DNA of 64,000 nucleotides from JBLEFH01 sp047345645. GTDB taxonomy: Bacteria; Pseudomonadota; Alphaproteobacteria; Rhodobacterales; Rhodobacteraceae. This document shows positions 1 to 7,983 of the stretch, piece after piece (the first letter of the stretch is position 1; each line of letters opens with the position of its first letter). The position numbers were made by a program, and so were the translations under genes. Location of the stretch: the NCBI GenBank assembly GCA_047345645.1, contig JBLEFH010000003.1; one strand, given 5' to 3'. Under the pieces are notes generated by a model. The model was not told the origin of the DNA, did not search any database, and saw nothing but the letters and a program-made list of their open reading frames with translations.

Positions 1-182
1 GACTTGCCCAAGAGATCCTGCGGCTTCAGATCCGGAGACTTCGAGCGCACCGACATCCGCCCCTCGAAGAGCTCCGAAATCGCCTCACGAAACTGCAGCT
101 TCTGCGCCAAAAGCGCATCCGCCCCCAGCGGCGTCTCGATCCGCAAAATACGCATCGCCTGGATCACAGAGGACAAGGACAT
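1..182 (-). CDS. vgrG: VgrG (TssI) type VI secretion spike protein, N-terminal fragment cut by the window edge
   Basis: Only the first 60 codons are inside the window; the gene continues to the left. Translating the minus strand from the ATG at 182 gives residues RILRIETPLGADALL (about 11-25), then an EAISELFEGR stretch and PDLKPQDLLGK (about 50-60). This is the opening pattern of VgrG proteins: a first beta strand ending in TPLG, then the L..LF segment and the DLLGK motif that starts the gp27-like base. VgrG trimers form the spike tip of the type VI secretion needle. A GGAG sits nine bases before the ATG. The family call is firm for so short a piece; the cargo domain and the rest of the secretion cluster cannot be seen. 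The gene lies just beyond the 3' end of tRNA-Asn, a common island insertion point. Confidence 0.82.
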   Translation of the reverse strand, partial: MSLSSVIQAMRILRIETPLGADALLAQKLQFREAISELFEGRMSVRSKSPDLKPQDLLGK

Positions 183-562
183 AACCGACAACTCCAGCAG
201 CTCAAGATTCGCTCTCAGCCAGACATTACCGAATTCTTAATATTCGTCAGTGGAAAAAATGACGCATGCCTTGGACGTCAAAACGATCGGCACATAAATG
301 CCTATAGGCAGACTTTTTTGACGTAAATCTAAGAAAATGATAACAATAAAATGACGGTAAGATCCTCCACCTTCGCGTCGAAGGCGGATGCTCGCGAAAA
401 CGCCAAACTCAAGTGAATGATCAGCGGCTTCCCATGAGTTCGACAAGTAGCTGCGCGCCAAAACAAAAGGCGTTTTCAAACCTAAAATGACCGCTGCTCT
501 AAGCCCACTGCTTCGCCCTACTTTGGAGGAGAAACGCGATCCTTACGCCCGCCCCAAAACCC
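183..562. other. AT-rich noncoding gap between vgrG and tRNA-Asn
   Basis: No convincing gene. The stretch is clearly richer in A/T than its surroundings, especially 280-360. It holds a perfect 12-bp palindrome TGCCTATAGGCA at 299-310 and an inverted repeat CCTTCG/CGAAGG at 370-384. The vgrG promoter should lie here on the minus strand. An 80-codon open frame at 237-479 has no family features. Confidence 0.6.
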
Positions 563-600
563 AAAAAAGCCCTCACATCTTGGCGACGTGAGGGCTTTTT
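563..600 (-). terminator. Rho-independent terminator after tRNA-Asn
   Basis: Arms GCCCTCAC (569-576) and GTGAGGGC (588-595) form a perfect 8-bp stem. On the minus strand it is followed by a run of T, as expected just downstream of the leftward tRNA gene. The plus strand also has a T run, so it may work both ways. Confidence 0.85.
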
Positions 601-601
601 A

Positions 602-676
602 TGGCTCCGGCGGTAGGGATCGAACCTACGACCAATTGATTAACAGTCAACTGCTCTACCGCTGAGCTACGCCGGA
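602..676 (-). tRNA. tRNA-Asn (GTT)
   Basis: The minus strand folds into a full cloverleaf: acceptor stem TCCGGCG/CGCCGGA, D arm AGCTCAGCGGTAGAGC, anticodon loop with GTT after the TGACT arm, and T loop GGTTCGATCC. The 3' CCA is encoded (602-604). GTT reads AAC/AAU codons for asparagine. A strong terminator follows immediately. The 3' end faces the vgrG side of the locus. Confidence 0.97.
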
Positions 677-757
677 ACATTTCATCTGTGCGCGCCGGAG
701 CGCGTCACCGTGTCGGAGCGTATAGCAAAGGCGATTCCGGGCGTCCAGAGGGAAATG

Positions 758-1657
758 TCAGTTTTTCCGCCGATAGGTGGCGCTCGGGGAAAGCGGGCCG
801 TCGGCGGTCACGTCGCCCTTGCGGTCGAGCCAGATGAGATGCGCCATCACATTGCGTTTGGCGGCCGGGAGGAGCGCCGGGTTGAGACCCTCATAGACCG
901 CCTCGGTGATCGCCTCGGGCGTCGCCGGGCCGCGTTCCAGAACCGCGAGGATCTGCGCGGTGCGCTCTTCGCGATGCGTTTTTTGCCAGGCGATATTCTC
1001 GCGCGGATTGGTTACGGGCGCGCCGTGGCCGGGGTAGAACACCGCCTCCTCCCGCCCCGCCAGAAGATCCAGCGAGTCGAAGAAATCGCCGAGATCGCCA
1101 TCGGGCGGCGAGATCAGCGTGGTGGACCAGCCCATCAGCACATCGCCGGAAAAGAGCGCGTCCAGCGCGGGCACGGCGAAGCAAAGGTGATTCCCCTGAT
1201 GGCCGGGAGTGTGGAGCGCGGTGAGGGTGAGGTCGCCGATGGTAAACACCTCGCCATGGTCAAGGGTTTGCGTGGGTGCGAAGGCCTGATCGACCCCCTC
1301 CCCGCCCCCGATCTCGGGCAAGCCTTCGCGGCGGCCCGCTTGCCAGTCGCCATAGGCCAGAAGCGGCAAATCCAGCTCAGCGGCGAGACGGCTTGCCAGC
1401 GGGCTGTGGTCGAGATGGGCATGGGTCACGAGGATCGCGGCATAGCGCTCGCCGGGGGCCAGCGCGGCCAGCAGCGCGTCCCGATGCGCGGGCAGGTCCG
1501 GGCCGGGGTCGATCAGCGCCACGGCGCCCTCCCCGAGCAGATAGCTGCGGGTGCCGGTGAAGGTCATCGGGCTCGCATTTGGGGCCGTCACCACGCGGAT
1601 CCCCGGGGCGAGCGTTTCGGGCGGGCCAATCGGCGGGCTGTGATCCTGGCTCAACAT
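758..1657 (-). CDS. MBL-fold metallo-hydrolase (LACTB2-like)
   Basis: A 299-aa metallo-beta-lactamase-fold hydrolase. The metal site is complete: H79, H81, D83 and H84 in THAHLDH, H153 in TPGHQGNH, D172 in LFSGD and H211 in YPGHGAP. The last 80 residues look like the winged-helix tail found in LACTB2-type enzymes, some of which are RNases or thioester hydrolases. No signal peptide, so cytoplasmic. It is transcribed away from the histidine kinase gene with 83 bp between the two starts, so the promoters share that gap. The ribosome site before the ATG at 1657 is weak, and an in-frame internal start is possible. The substrate cannot be inferred. Confidence 0.85.
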   Translation of the reverse strand: MLSQDHSPPIGPPETLAPGIRVVTAPNASPMTFTGTRSYLLGEGAVALIDPGPDLPAHRDALLAALAPGERYAAILVTHAHLDHSPLASRLAAELDLPLLAYGDWQAGRREGLPEIGGGEGVDQAFAPTQTLDHGEVFTIGDLTLTALHTPGHQGNHLCFAVPALDALFSGDVLMGWSTTLISPPDGDLGDFFDSLDLLAGREEAVFYPGHGAPVTNPRENIAWQKTHREERTAQILAVLERGPATPEAITEAVYEGLNPALLPAAKRNVMAHLIWLDRKGDVTADGPLSPSATYRRKN

Positions 1658-1740
1658 GGGCTGACGCTAAGCGGCCCTCGCGCCAAAGAAAACCCCTTTC
1701 GCGCATTGCGCTTTGCGCCCGCGCGGCCCAAAGTCACCCC

Positions 1741-3033
1741 ATGATTTTGCGCAAACCCAAGAGCCTCTTTGTCCGCTCGCTGCTGATTTTGCTGGTGCCG
1801 TTTTTGCTGCTGCAACTCGTCGTCGGGCGGGTGTTTATCGAGCGGCATTTTGAGCGTGTGACCGAACAGATGGCGCGCTCGATCGCGATCGAGGTGGAGA
1901 TGGTGCTGCTGGCCATCGAGACGGCGGCGACCGAGGTGGAGCGCAGCATCCGCGCCGAGGGTCTGAGCACGGCGCTCGAGATGGAGATCACCACCGGCAG
2001 CCCGCTCGCGGCGCAGAACGAGGTGGCCTATTTCGACCTCTCGGGGCGGGTGCTGATCTCCTATCTCGACGCCCATATCGACGCGCCGGTTGTCATTGAT
2101 CTTCAAAGCGAAAACGGGCGGGTGCGCATGACGGCGCAGACCGATGTGGGGCCGGTCAGCTTCGATTTCGACCGCGAGCGTGTGTCCGCCTCGAACCCGC
2201 ATCAGCTTCTCGTCCTGATGGTGCTGACGGCGCTGTTGCTGGCCGGGATCGCGACGATTTTCCTACGCAACCAGATGCGGCCGATCCGCGATCTCGCCTA
2301 TGCGGCGGATGAGTTCGGGCGGGGCCGCTCGGCGCCGCTCCGGATCCGTGGCGCGTCTGAAATCCGCCGTGCCGGGACCGCATTTCTCGCCATGCGGGAG
2401 CGGATCGACCGGCAGATCGAGCAGCGCACGGCGATGCTGTCGGGGATCAGCCACGACATGCGCACGCCGCTGACGCGCATGAAACTGTCGCTCGCGATGA
2501 TGGAGGACGGACCGGACAAGGCGGAGCTGGAAGAGGATGTCGAAACCCTTAGCCGGATGATCGAAAGCTATCTGGATTTCGCCCGCGGCGAAGGCGGTGA
2601 GGAACGCGAAAAGGTCGATCCCGCAGCGCTCGCGCGGGAGATGGCGGAGCAGATGGACGCGGAGTTGTTTCTGCCCGATGACGCGGCCGACCCGGTGCGG
2701 CTGCGGCCCTTGGCGCTGCGCCGGGCGTTGCAAAATTTGCTCGCCAATGCAGAACGTTACGGCGACAAGCGGCGGCTGACCTTGCAGCGCGGGCAGTCGA
2801 GCCTGTCCTTTGTGGTCGAGGATAACGGCCCCGGCATCGCGCCCGAGGACCGCGAGGCGGCGCTGAAACCCTTCAGCCAACTCGACGAGTCGCGCAATCA
2901 GGATCGCGGCGGCGGCGTGGGTCTGGGTCTGGCGATTGCCCTCGACGTGGCGCGCGCCCATGGCGGGAGCCTGCGGCTGGAAGACAGCGCCGATCTCGGC
3001 GGATTGCGGGCGGTTTTAACGATTCCGTGCTAG
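1741..3033 (+). CDS. Membrane sensor histidine kinase, EnvZ-like
   Basis: A 430-aa two-component sensor. Residues 13-31 and about 155-176 are membrane helices flanking a periplasmic sensor of roughly 120 residues. HAMP follows at about 177-229, then the phosphoacceptor helix SGISHDMRTPLTRM with His238. The ATPase domain shows the N box (N332, N336), DNGPGI (361-366) and GGGVGLGLA (390-398). All catalytic motifs are intact. I chose the ATG at 1741, where the N-terminal arginine/lysine and first membrane helix begin; an upstream frame runs open but does not look like protein. No response regulator is adjacent, so it is an orphan here. The signal is unknown. Fusion or truncation is not seen. Confidence 0.9.
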   Translation: MILRKPKSLFVRSLLILLVPFLLLQLVVGRVFIERHFERVTEQMARSIAIEVEMVLLAIETAATEVERSIRAEGLSTALEMEITTGSPLAAQNEVAYFDLSGRVLISYLDAHIDAPVVIDLQSENGRVRMTAQTDVGPVSFDFDRERVSASNPHQLLVLMVLTALLLAGIATIFLRNQMRPIRDLAYAADEFGRGRSAPLRIRGASEIRRAGTAFLAMRERIDRQIEQRTAMLSGISHDMRTPLTRMKLSLAMMEDGPDKAELEEDVETLSRMIESYLDFARGEGGEEREKVDPAALAREMAEQMDAELFLPDDAADPVRLRPLALRRALQNLLANAERYGDKRRLTLQRGQSSLSFVVEDNGPGIAPEDREAALKPFSQLDESRNQDRGGGVGLGLAIALDVARAHGGSLRLEDSADLGGLRAVLTIPC

Positions 3034-3339
3034 GGGGGGCGTTTCGTTTTTGAAAAGAGGCGAGGTTTTCTTTTCATTTGGGGCATTGAGATGCGGTGTT
3101 TGGGACGCCAGTGGTCGGCGACAGTGCGTAAAAGTTGGCGACGGGCGTGGCGGCGAGTCTCTTTTCATAGATGAAAAGATCCGGCGAAGTCTTTTCATTT
3201 CGTCGCACATTACTTGCGGGTCGCGAAAAGGCGAGTTTTGGTGACGCCCTTTTTCACCGGTGAAAAGAAGGGTCACTGTCTTTTCAAATATGAAAACCAG
3301 AGCCAGCGGTTCAGGGAATGAAGGCTTGTGCTGATCTCA
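3034..3339. repeat. Cluster of CTTTTCAT/ATGAAAAG inverted repeats
   Basis: A 250-bp noncoding stretch after the kinase gene carries repeated copies of CTTTTCA and its complement TGAAAAG: 3051-3057, 3070-3077, the palindrome CTTTTCATAGATGAAAAG at 3161-3178, 3191-3198, CTTTTTCACCGGTGAAAAG at 3249-3267, and CTTTTCAAATATGAAAA at 3280-3296. I find no gene in it. The copies could be a multi-site operator or a decayed repeat element. Confidence 0.6.
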
Positions 3340-3486
3340 TCATCTTATTGGCCCTTTTTCGTCGCCCTTTTGCCTCATTGCATTGAGCCCATTGCCGATG
3401 GAGGCGCTGATGGCGCGAAAGACGCTTGAGAACCGATTAAGGATGGTGATGACCGGAACGCCGATGAGGGTTCTGTTCATGCCCAT
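3340..3486 (-). CDS. Possible 48-aa small protein
   Basis: An open frame from ATG 3486 (or 3480, giving MNRTLIGVPVITILNRF as the start) to TGA at 3340. A GGAG lies ten bases before the first ATG. The predicted protein has a hydrophobic start, an amphipathic stretch with FRAISASIGNGLNAM, and a charged tail. The middle is vaguely like the helices of small DUF1127-type proteins of this order, but the family's C-terminal motif is absent. The gene stands alone in a long noncoding gap. It could be a truncated remnant or a chance frame; I do not assign a function. Confidence 0.3.
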   Translation of the reverse strand: MGMNRTLIGVPVITILNRFSSVFRAISASIGNGLNAMRQKGDEKGPIR

Positions 3487-3914
3487 TTCAAGCCTGCTCC
3501 ACTTCAGATCCGTCCGTTTCGCGTGAGCGCCTCGCGGCTTCTTTTATTGGGAGAATAAGAAACGTTGCCCGACTTGACGCCCACGCACCGAAACCGTTCC
3601 GTTCTGACCCTGATGCCCGGTCACGCCAAATCCGAGAAGATAGCAAGCCGGATCTCGTCCTCCCTGTAAACCGGGCCAAAAGAACGCCCCGCCGCATTAC
3701 AATCCATCGCCGAGAATATCGACGCCGACTTCCGCTCGGCTAACCTGTCCCAAATATCGCCCGGCCCCGCATCCTCAACCCATCTATTACCGAAAGGATG
3801 GCGCGCCGGTTTCCATCCGGCCAACGCGGCCCGGAGAACGCCAATGCCCCACGATCCATCATTCTCGGAAAGGATCGCGCCCCATTTCCGCCCCGCCATT
3901 GCCAATCCGCCTCC
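3487..3914. repeat. Noncoding stretch with four degenerate ~28-bp repeats
   Basis: Copies at about 3624-3650, 3701-3728, 3780-3808 and 3852-3881 share the core CCGAGAA or CCGAAAGG followed by AT and GC-rich GCC ends, spaced 70-79 bp apart. A 94-codon minus-strand frame crosses them (3621-3905) but switches of frame between copies and odd composition argue against a gene. Otherwise nothing recognised. Confidence 0.4.
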
Positions 3915-4895
3915 CTACCCCTCCGGCGCGGTCCAAACCGGCAGCACGTCACCCTCCGCCGCCTCCGCCAGATAGACCGCGCGCTGGATGGCGCGGGTCA
4001 GGCAGAGGGCGGCGGCGTGGCAGAGGGGGAGCATGTTGTCTGCGGGTTTTGCGACCGTGGCCGCCGCGAAGACCAAATCGCCGTCGAAGGGGGTGTGGGC
4101 GGGGATGACCGCGCGGCCGATGCCGTCATGGGCGGCGGTGGCGAGGCGCTGCGCTTCGGCCTGGGTGAGCGCCGCGTCGGTCGCGACGATGGCGATGGTC
4201 GTGTTGCCGCAGCCGACGGGTTTGGTGCGGAGCGGTGCAGCGGGATCGAAGCGGGCCGGGCCATGGCCGCCGACTTCGCCTGCCATTTCGAACGGCGCGC
4301 CGAAGAAGCGGCCCTCGGCGTCGGTCACGGCCCCTACTGGGTTGGCGGCGACGAGCGCGCCGACGGTCACGCCGGAGGGCAGGACGACGGAAGCCGAGCC
4401 GAGGCCGCCTTTCAACGTCGCGGTGAGTGCGCCGGTTCCGGCCCCGTGCGAGCCGAGGGCGAAGTCCGCGCTGGCGGCGTCGAGAGCGCTGCGGCCAAGG
4501 GCGCGGTAGGGCGGCGTCTCCCAGTCTTTCGCCCCGCCATTGGCGAGATCGAAGAGAATGGCAGCGGGCACGATGGGGACGAACTGCCCGGCGACGGCGA
4601 AGCCGCGGTCCATGGCGCGCAGGCCGTCCATCACGCCCGAAGCCGCGTCGAGGCCGAAGGCGGAGCCGCCGGAGAGGACGAGCGCGTCGACCTCCTGCAC
4701 CATCTTGTCGGGGGCGAGCAGATCCGTTTCCCGCGTGCCGGGCGCGCCGCCCATGACATGCACGGCGGCGGTAAAGGGCGCGTCGCCGGTCAGCACGGTC
4801 ACGCCGGTTTTGACGCGCGCGTCCGAGGCGTTACCGACCTTGAGGCCCGCGACATCGGTGATGAGATTGCGGGGTCCGGGGGTGAAATGGGTCAT
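3915..4895 (-). CDS. P1-family (DmpA/S58) N-terminal nucleophile aminopeptidase
   Basis: A 326-aa peptidase of the DmpA/BapA family. These enzymes cleave themselves to free a Ser or Thr nucleophile and then remove N-terminal residues, including D-amino acids or beta-peptides in some members. The family pattern is plain: ITDVAGLKVGN (12-22), VLSGGSAFGLDAASG (73-87), GALVAANPVGAV (179-190), the cleavage/nucleophile block GNTTIAIVATDAAL (230-243) with Thr232/Thr233 at the expected site, and DGDLVFAAAT near 271-280. The ATG at 4895 was chosen because GGAGG lies eight to ten bases upstream and homology starts there; the frame is open for 39 more codons upstream. No signal peptide. It is flanked by two long noncoding gaps. 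Confidence 0.88.
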   Translation of the reverse strand: MTHFTPGPRNLITDVAGLKVGNASDARVKTGVTVLTGDAPFTAAVHVMGGAPGTRETDLLAPDKMVQEVDALVLSGGSAFGLDAASGVMDGLRAMDRGFAVAGQFVPIVPAAILFDLANGGAKDWETPPYRALGRSALDAASADFALGSHGAGTGALTATLKGGLGSASVVLPSGVTVGALVAANPVGAVTDAEGRFFGAPFEMAGEVGGHGPARFDPAAPLRTKPVGCGNTTIAIVATDAALTQAEAQRLATAAHDGIGRAVIPAHTPFDGDLVFAAATVAKPADNMLPLCHAAALCLTRAIQRAVYLAEAAEGDVLPVWTAPEG

Positions 4896-5388
4896 GATCT
4901 GGCCTCCTCCCTTCGGTTTTAGGCGAAGCGGGAGGGCAATGCCACGCGCAGATGAAAGGTGCGACTGGGGTAAACTGCGGCGCAAGCAGGGACGCAGGAA
5001 AGCACCGTCCATAAAATTTGGTTTAGGCGGCGATTTAGGCCTTCCGGATGAGGCCTATAAACCTCTGCGCAATAGAGGCGGCCCGGAAAAACGCTCATGG
5101 CTTGCGGAGGTCGCGCTCTCCACACCCACCCGGAGCGCGGCCGCCCCGGCTTCCCGCAGTACGTGACGGGACGCCAATTTGGGCGCGGGTCCTCGGCATC
5201 CTGTGGTGGCGGCTTGGAGTGGGACCGTTGCCTCCGCGCAAAGCGGGCTGCGGAGTTTGGTCGTGTCCTCGGAAGCGTTTTCGCTGTGCGGCCTGTTTTC
5301 CTCAGCCTAAAGCCCGAAGCGCCTGCGCGCCTCCAGCTAAAGCGTCATATTCTCAAGGGTTTGGCTTGGTTTTTTCCGCCGCGCAGGG
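4896..5388. other. Noncoding gap upstream of the P1 peptidase gene
   Basis: No gene recognised. It must contain the peptidase promoter on the minus strand. Small hairpins occur near 5049-5081 (GAGG/CCTC and CCTCT/AGAGG arms). Part of 5330-5388 resembles the left side of the 143-bp repeat that follows, so the repeat may once have extended further left. Confidence 0.5.
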
Positions 5389-5770
5389 TCACGCGGCGTC
5401 GCTGGCGCAGCCGCCATGTGGCTGCCGCCGCCTTCCAGAGCATCCCCCGAAGGCCAAGCCGACTATTAGCTGCACTGGCGGGTGGTCTCATTCTTAAGAG
5501 TATGGATAAGGGTGTCTGCACCAAGCAAGGTCACACGGCGCTGTTGGCGCAGCCACCATGCGGCTGGCGCGCCCTTTCGGAGCATCCCCCTGAAGGCCAA
5601 GCCGACTGTTAGCTACACTCGCGGATGACCTCATTCTTAAGAGTATGGATCGGGATGTCTGCGCCGCACATTCTCACACGGCGCTGTCGGCGCAGCCGCC
5701 ATGCGGCTGGCGCGGCCTTCCGGGGCATTCCCCCGAAGGCCGCGCTCGCTGTTAGCTGCGCTGGCGGATC
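5389..5770. repeat. 143-bp tandem repeat, three imperfect copies including the pgi 3' end
   Basis: Equivalent positions recur at a 143-bp step: the TTA complementary to the pgi stop at 5752-5754 is matched by TTA at 5609-5611 and 5466-5468; the block TCACACGGCG at 5674 recurs at 5531 and, one base off, at 5389. Each copy carries a pgi-like tail (minus-strand reading AIRQRS-stop, VIRECS-stop, TTRQCS-stop), a GCAGCC..GGCTG hairpin and a CCTT..AAGG hairpin. The copies differ by many substitutions and a one-base indel, so the duplication is old. Confidence 0.85.
5714..5741 (-). terminator. Hairpin after pgi, likely operon end
   Basis: Arms GGCCTTCCGGGG (5714-5725) and CCCCGAAGGCC (5731-5741) pair almost fully just beyond the pgi stop. 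There is no T run, so it may act as an mRNA-end stabiliser or need Rho. Degenerate versions occur in the two other repeat copies. Confidence 0.5.
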
Positions 5771-7338
5771 GCTTCGATGAGACCTGCCGTGGAGCCGTCC
5801 TTGGTCGAGAGATCGCCGCCACCCAAGAGCGGTTCGAGCTTTTTGGCGAGGATTTTGCCGAGTTCCACCCCCCATTGATCGAAGGAATTGATGCCCCAGA
5901 GCACCCCTTCGACAAAGACGCGATGCTCGTAAAGCGCGACGATCTGGCCGAGCACATAGGGCGTCATCTTGTCATAGATCAGCGTCAGCGACGGGCGGTT
6001 GCCGGGGAAGACGCGGTGGCGGGCCTGCCGTTCCAACTCGTCACCGCGATGGCCTTCGGCCTCCATCAGCGCTTCGGCTTCGGCAAAATCGCGGCCCAGC
6101 ATCAGCGCTTCGGATTGCGCGAGGCAGTTGGCGACGAGCAGCTTGTGGTGATGCGAAAGTTCCGGCTCCTGGCCCTCCGCCCCGACCATGAATTCGCAGG
6201 GGATGATGTGGCTGCCTTGGTGAATGAGCTGGTAAAAGGCGTGCTGGCCGTTGGTCCCCGGCTCGCCCCAGACGATGGGGCCGGTCGAGGGGGCGGCGCT
6301 GCCGTCCTGCTGCACGGATTTGCCGTTGCTCTCCATATCGAGTTGCTGGAGATAGGCCGGGAGCCGCCCGAGCCGTTCCTCGTAAGGCAGGATCGCGCGG
6401 GTCGGATAGCCGCAGATGGTGGCGTGCCAATAGCCGACGAGGCCGAGCATCAGCGGCATGTTGTCGGCGCCTTCGGCCTCGCGGAAATGCCGGTCCATCG
6501 CTTCGGCGCCGCCGAGGAAATCGCGGAAGTTTTCCGGGCCGATGGCGATCATCAGCGAAAGACCGATCGGGCCCCACATGGAGTAGCGTCCACCGACCCA
6601 GTCCTCGAAGCCGAAGACGCGATCCTTCGAGACGCCAAAGGCGCTGGTTTTCTCTTCCGCCGTCGAGACCGCCGCGAAATGATTGCGCCCGCCGAGCCAA
6701 GATTTGGCGGTTTCGGCGTTGGTCATGGTCTCGATGGTGGTGAAAGTTTTGGACGAGACGATCACGAGGGTGCGGTTCGGGTCGAGACCGGCCAGCACAT
6801 CGGCGATCTGCGCGCCGTCGACATTGGAGACGAAATGGGTCTCTGGCCCGTCCGCATAGGGGGACAGCGCCCGCGCCGCCATGGCCGGGCCGAGATCCGA
6901 GCCGCCAATGCCGATATTCACGATGTCGGTGAAGGGCTGGCCATCATCGGCCGCAATCTCGCCGCTGCGGATGCCATCGGCGAAATCGGCCATTTTGTCG
7001 AGGGTTTCGAGGACGCCCGGCATGACATCCGCGCCGTCCACCATCACCGGATCGCCCGAGAGATTGCGCAGCGCCGTGTGCAGCACCGCGCGGCCTTCGG
7101 TGGTGTTGATGATCTCGCCGGAGAACATCGCGTCGCGGGTTTTGGCGACGCCCGCAGCCTCGGCGGCTTTCAGGAGCAGATCGCGGGCCCGCGCGTCGAT
7201 TTGCGTTTTGGAATAGTCGAGGAGCAGCCCGTCATGGCAGACGGAAAAGCTCTCGAACCGGTCTTTATCCTCGTCAAAGAGATGGGCGATGCGCCGCTCT
7301 TTGACCTCGTCCCAATGGGTGTGAAGCGCGTCCGTCAT
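5752..7338 (-). CDS. pgi: Glucose-6-phosphate isomerase
   Basis: A 528-aa phosphoglucose isomerase, interconverting glucose 6-phosphate and fructose 6-phosphate in the cytoplasm. The phosphate-binding loop NIGIGGSDLGP is at 141-151 and the family signature WGEPGTNGQHAFYQLIHQG at 357-375, with the catalytic glutamate at 359. The conserved histidine block HHHKLLVANCLAQ follows at about 396-408. Length fits the family. It is the last gene of the Entner-Doudoroff operon, three bases downstream of eda, and lets fructose 6-phosphate feed zwf. The 3' end, including the last codons, has been copied into the tandem repeat that follows. Confidence 0.97.
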   Translation of the reverse strand: MTDALHTHWDEVKERRIAHLFDEDKDRFESFSVCHDGLLLDYSKTQIDARARDLLLKAAEAAGVAKTRDAMFSGEIINTTEGRAVLHTALRNLSGDPVMVDGADVMPGVLETLDKMADFADGIRSGEIAADDGQPFTDIVNIGIGGSDLGPAMAARALSPYADGPETHFVSNVDGAQIADVLAGLDPNRTLVIVSSKTFTTIETMTNAETAKSWLGGRNHFAAVSTAEEKTSAFGVSKDRVFGFEDWVGGRYSMWGPIGLSLMIAIGPENFRDFLGGAEAMDRHFREAEGADNMPLMLGLVGYWHATICGYPTRAILPYEERLGRLPAYLQQLDMESNGKSVQQDGSAAPSTGPIVWGEPGTNGQHAFYQLIHQGSHIIPCEFMVGAEGQEPELSHHHKLLVANCLAQSEALMLGRDFAEAEALMEAEGHRGDELERQARHRVFPGNRPSLTLIYDKMTPYVLGQIVALYEHRVFVEGVLWGINSFDQWGVELGKILAKKLEPLLGGGDLSTKDGSTAGLIEAIRQRS

Positions 7339-7341
7339 GGC

Positions 7342-7983
7342 TTACCTCTCGAATTTCGATGCCTCGCGGGCGAGCGCTTCGATCTCGCCCCACTCCCCGG
7401 CATCCATGAGATTTTGCGGCGCGACCCAGGAGCCGCCGGCGCACAGCACATTGGGCAGTTTGAGATAATCCGCCGCGTTTTGCGGGGAGACGCCGCCCGT
7501 GGGACAGAAGCCGATTTGCGGGATCGGGCCGCCGATGGATTTGATGGCCGGGGCGCCGCCCGAGGCTTCGGCGGGGAAGAATTTCATGACGTTATAGCCC
7601 CGCTCCAGCATCCGCATCGCTTCGGAGACGGTGGAGACGCCGCCGAGCAGCGGCAGGTCTTCGTCCTCGCAGGCTTGCACAAGTGTATCGGTGCAGCCCG
7701 GCGAGACGCCGAAGGTCGCCCCGGCATCCTTGGCGCGTTTCACATCATCGGGGGTCAGGAGCGTCCCTGCCCCGACAACCCCGCCCGGCACATCGGCCAT
7801 GATGCGGATCGCGTCGAGCGCGGCATCGGAGCGCAGCGTGACTTCGAGCGCAGGCAGACCGCCCGCCACCAGCGCTTCGGCGAGCGGCTTGGCATGGGCG
7901 ATATCCTGCACGACGATCACCGGAACGATGGGCGCCAAAGCGCAGATTTCGCGGGCTTTTTGCGAAGCGGTTTCAGGGGTCAT
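7342..7983 (-). CDS. eda: KDPG aldolase (2-dehydro-3-deoxyphosphogluconate aldolase)
   Basis: A 213-aa class I aldolase splitting 2-keto-3-deoxy-6-phosphogluconate into pyruvate and glyceraldehyde 3-phosphate, the final Entner-Doudoroff step. The Schiff-base lysine is K134 in MKFFPAE; E47 in LEVTLR is the general acid/base; GAGTLLTP (71-78) and the phosphate-binding GGVS and PTGGV loops are present. The start overlaps the edd stop by four bases, so the two are translationally coupled, and pgi follows after three bases. Nothing is missing or odd. Confidence 0.96.
   Translation of the reverse strand: MTPETASQKAREICALAPIVPVIVVQDIAHAKPLAEALVAGGLPALEVTLRSDAALDAIRIMADVPGGVVGAGTLLTPDDVKRAKDAGATFGVSPGCTDTLVQACEDEDLPLLGGVSTVSEAMRMLERGYNVMKFFPAEASGGAPAIKSIGGPIPQIGFCPTGGVSPQNAADYLKLPNVLCAGGSWVAPQNLMDAGEWGEIEALAREASKFER

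Noticed and set aside
237..479. An 80-codon minus-strand open frame in the AT-rich gap beside vgrG
   Set aside because: No ribosome site, no family pattern, and it crosses hairpins; the gap reads as noncoding.
3621..3905. A 94-codon minus-strand frame just after the P1 peptidase gene
   Set aside because: A possible AGGGAGG site exists, but the composition is odd and it crosses degenerate repeats in changing frames. Not supported as a gene.
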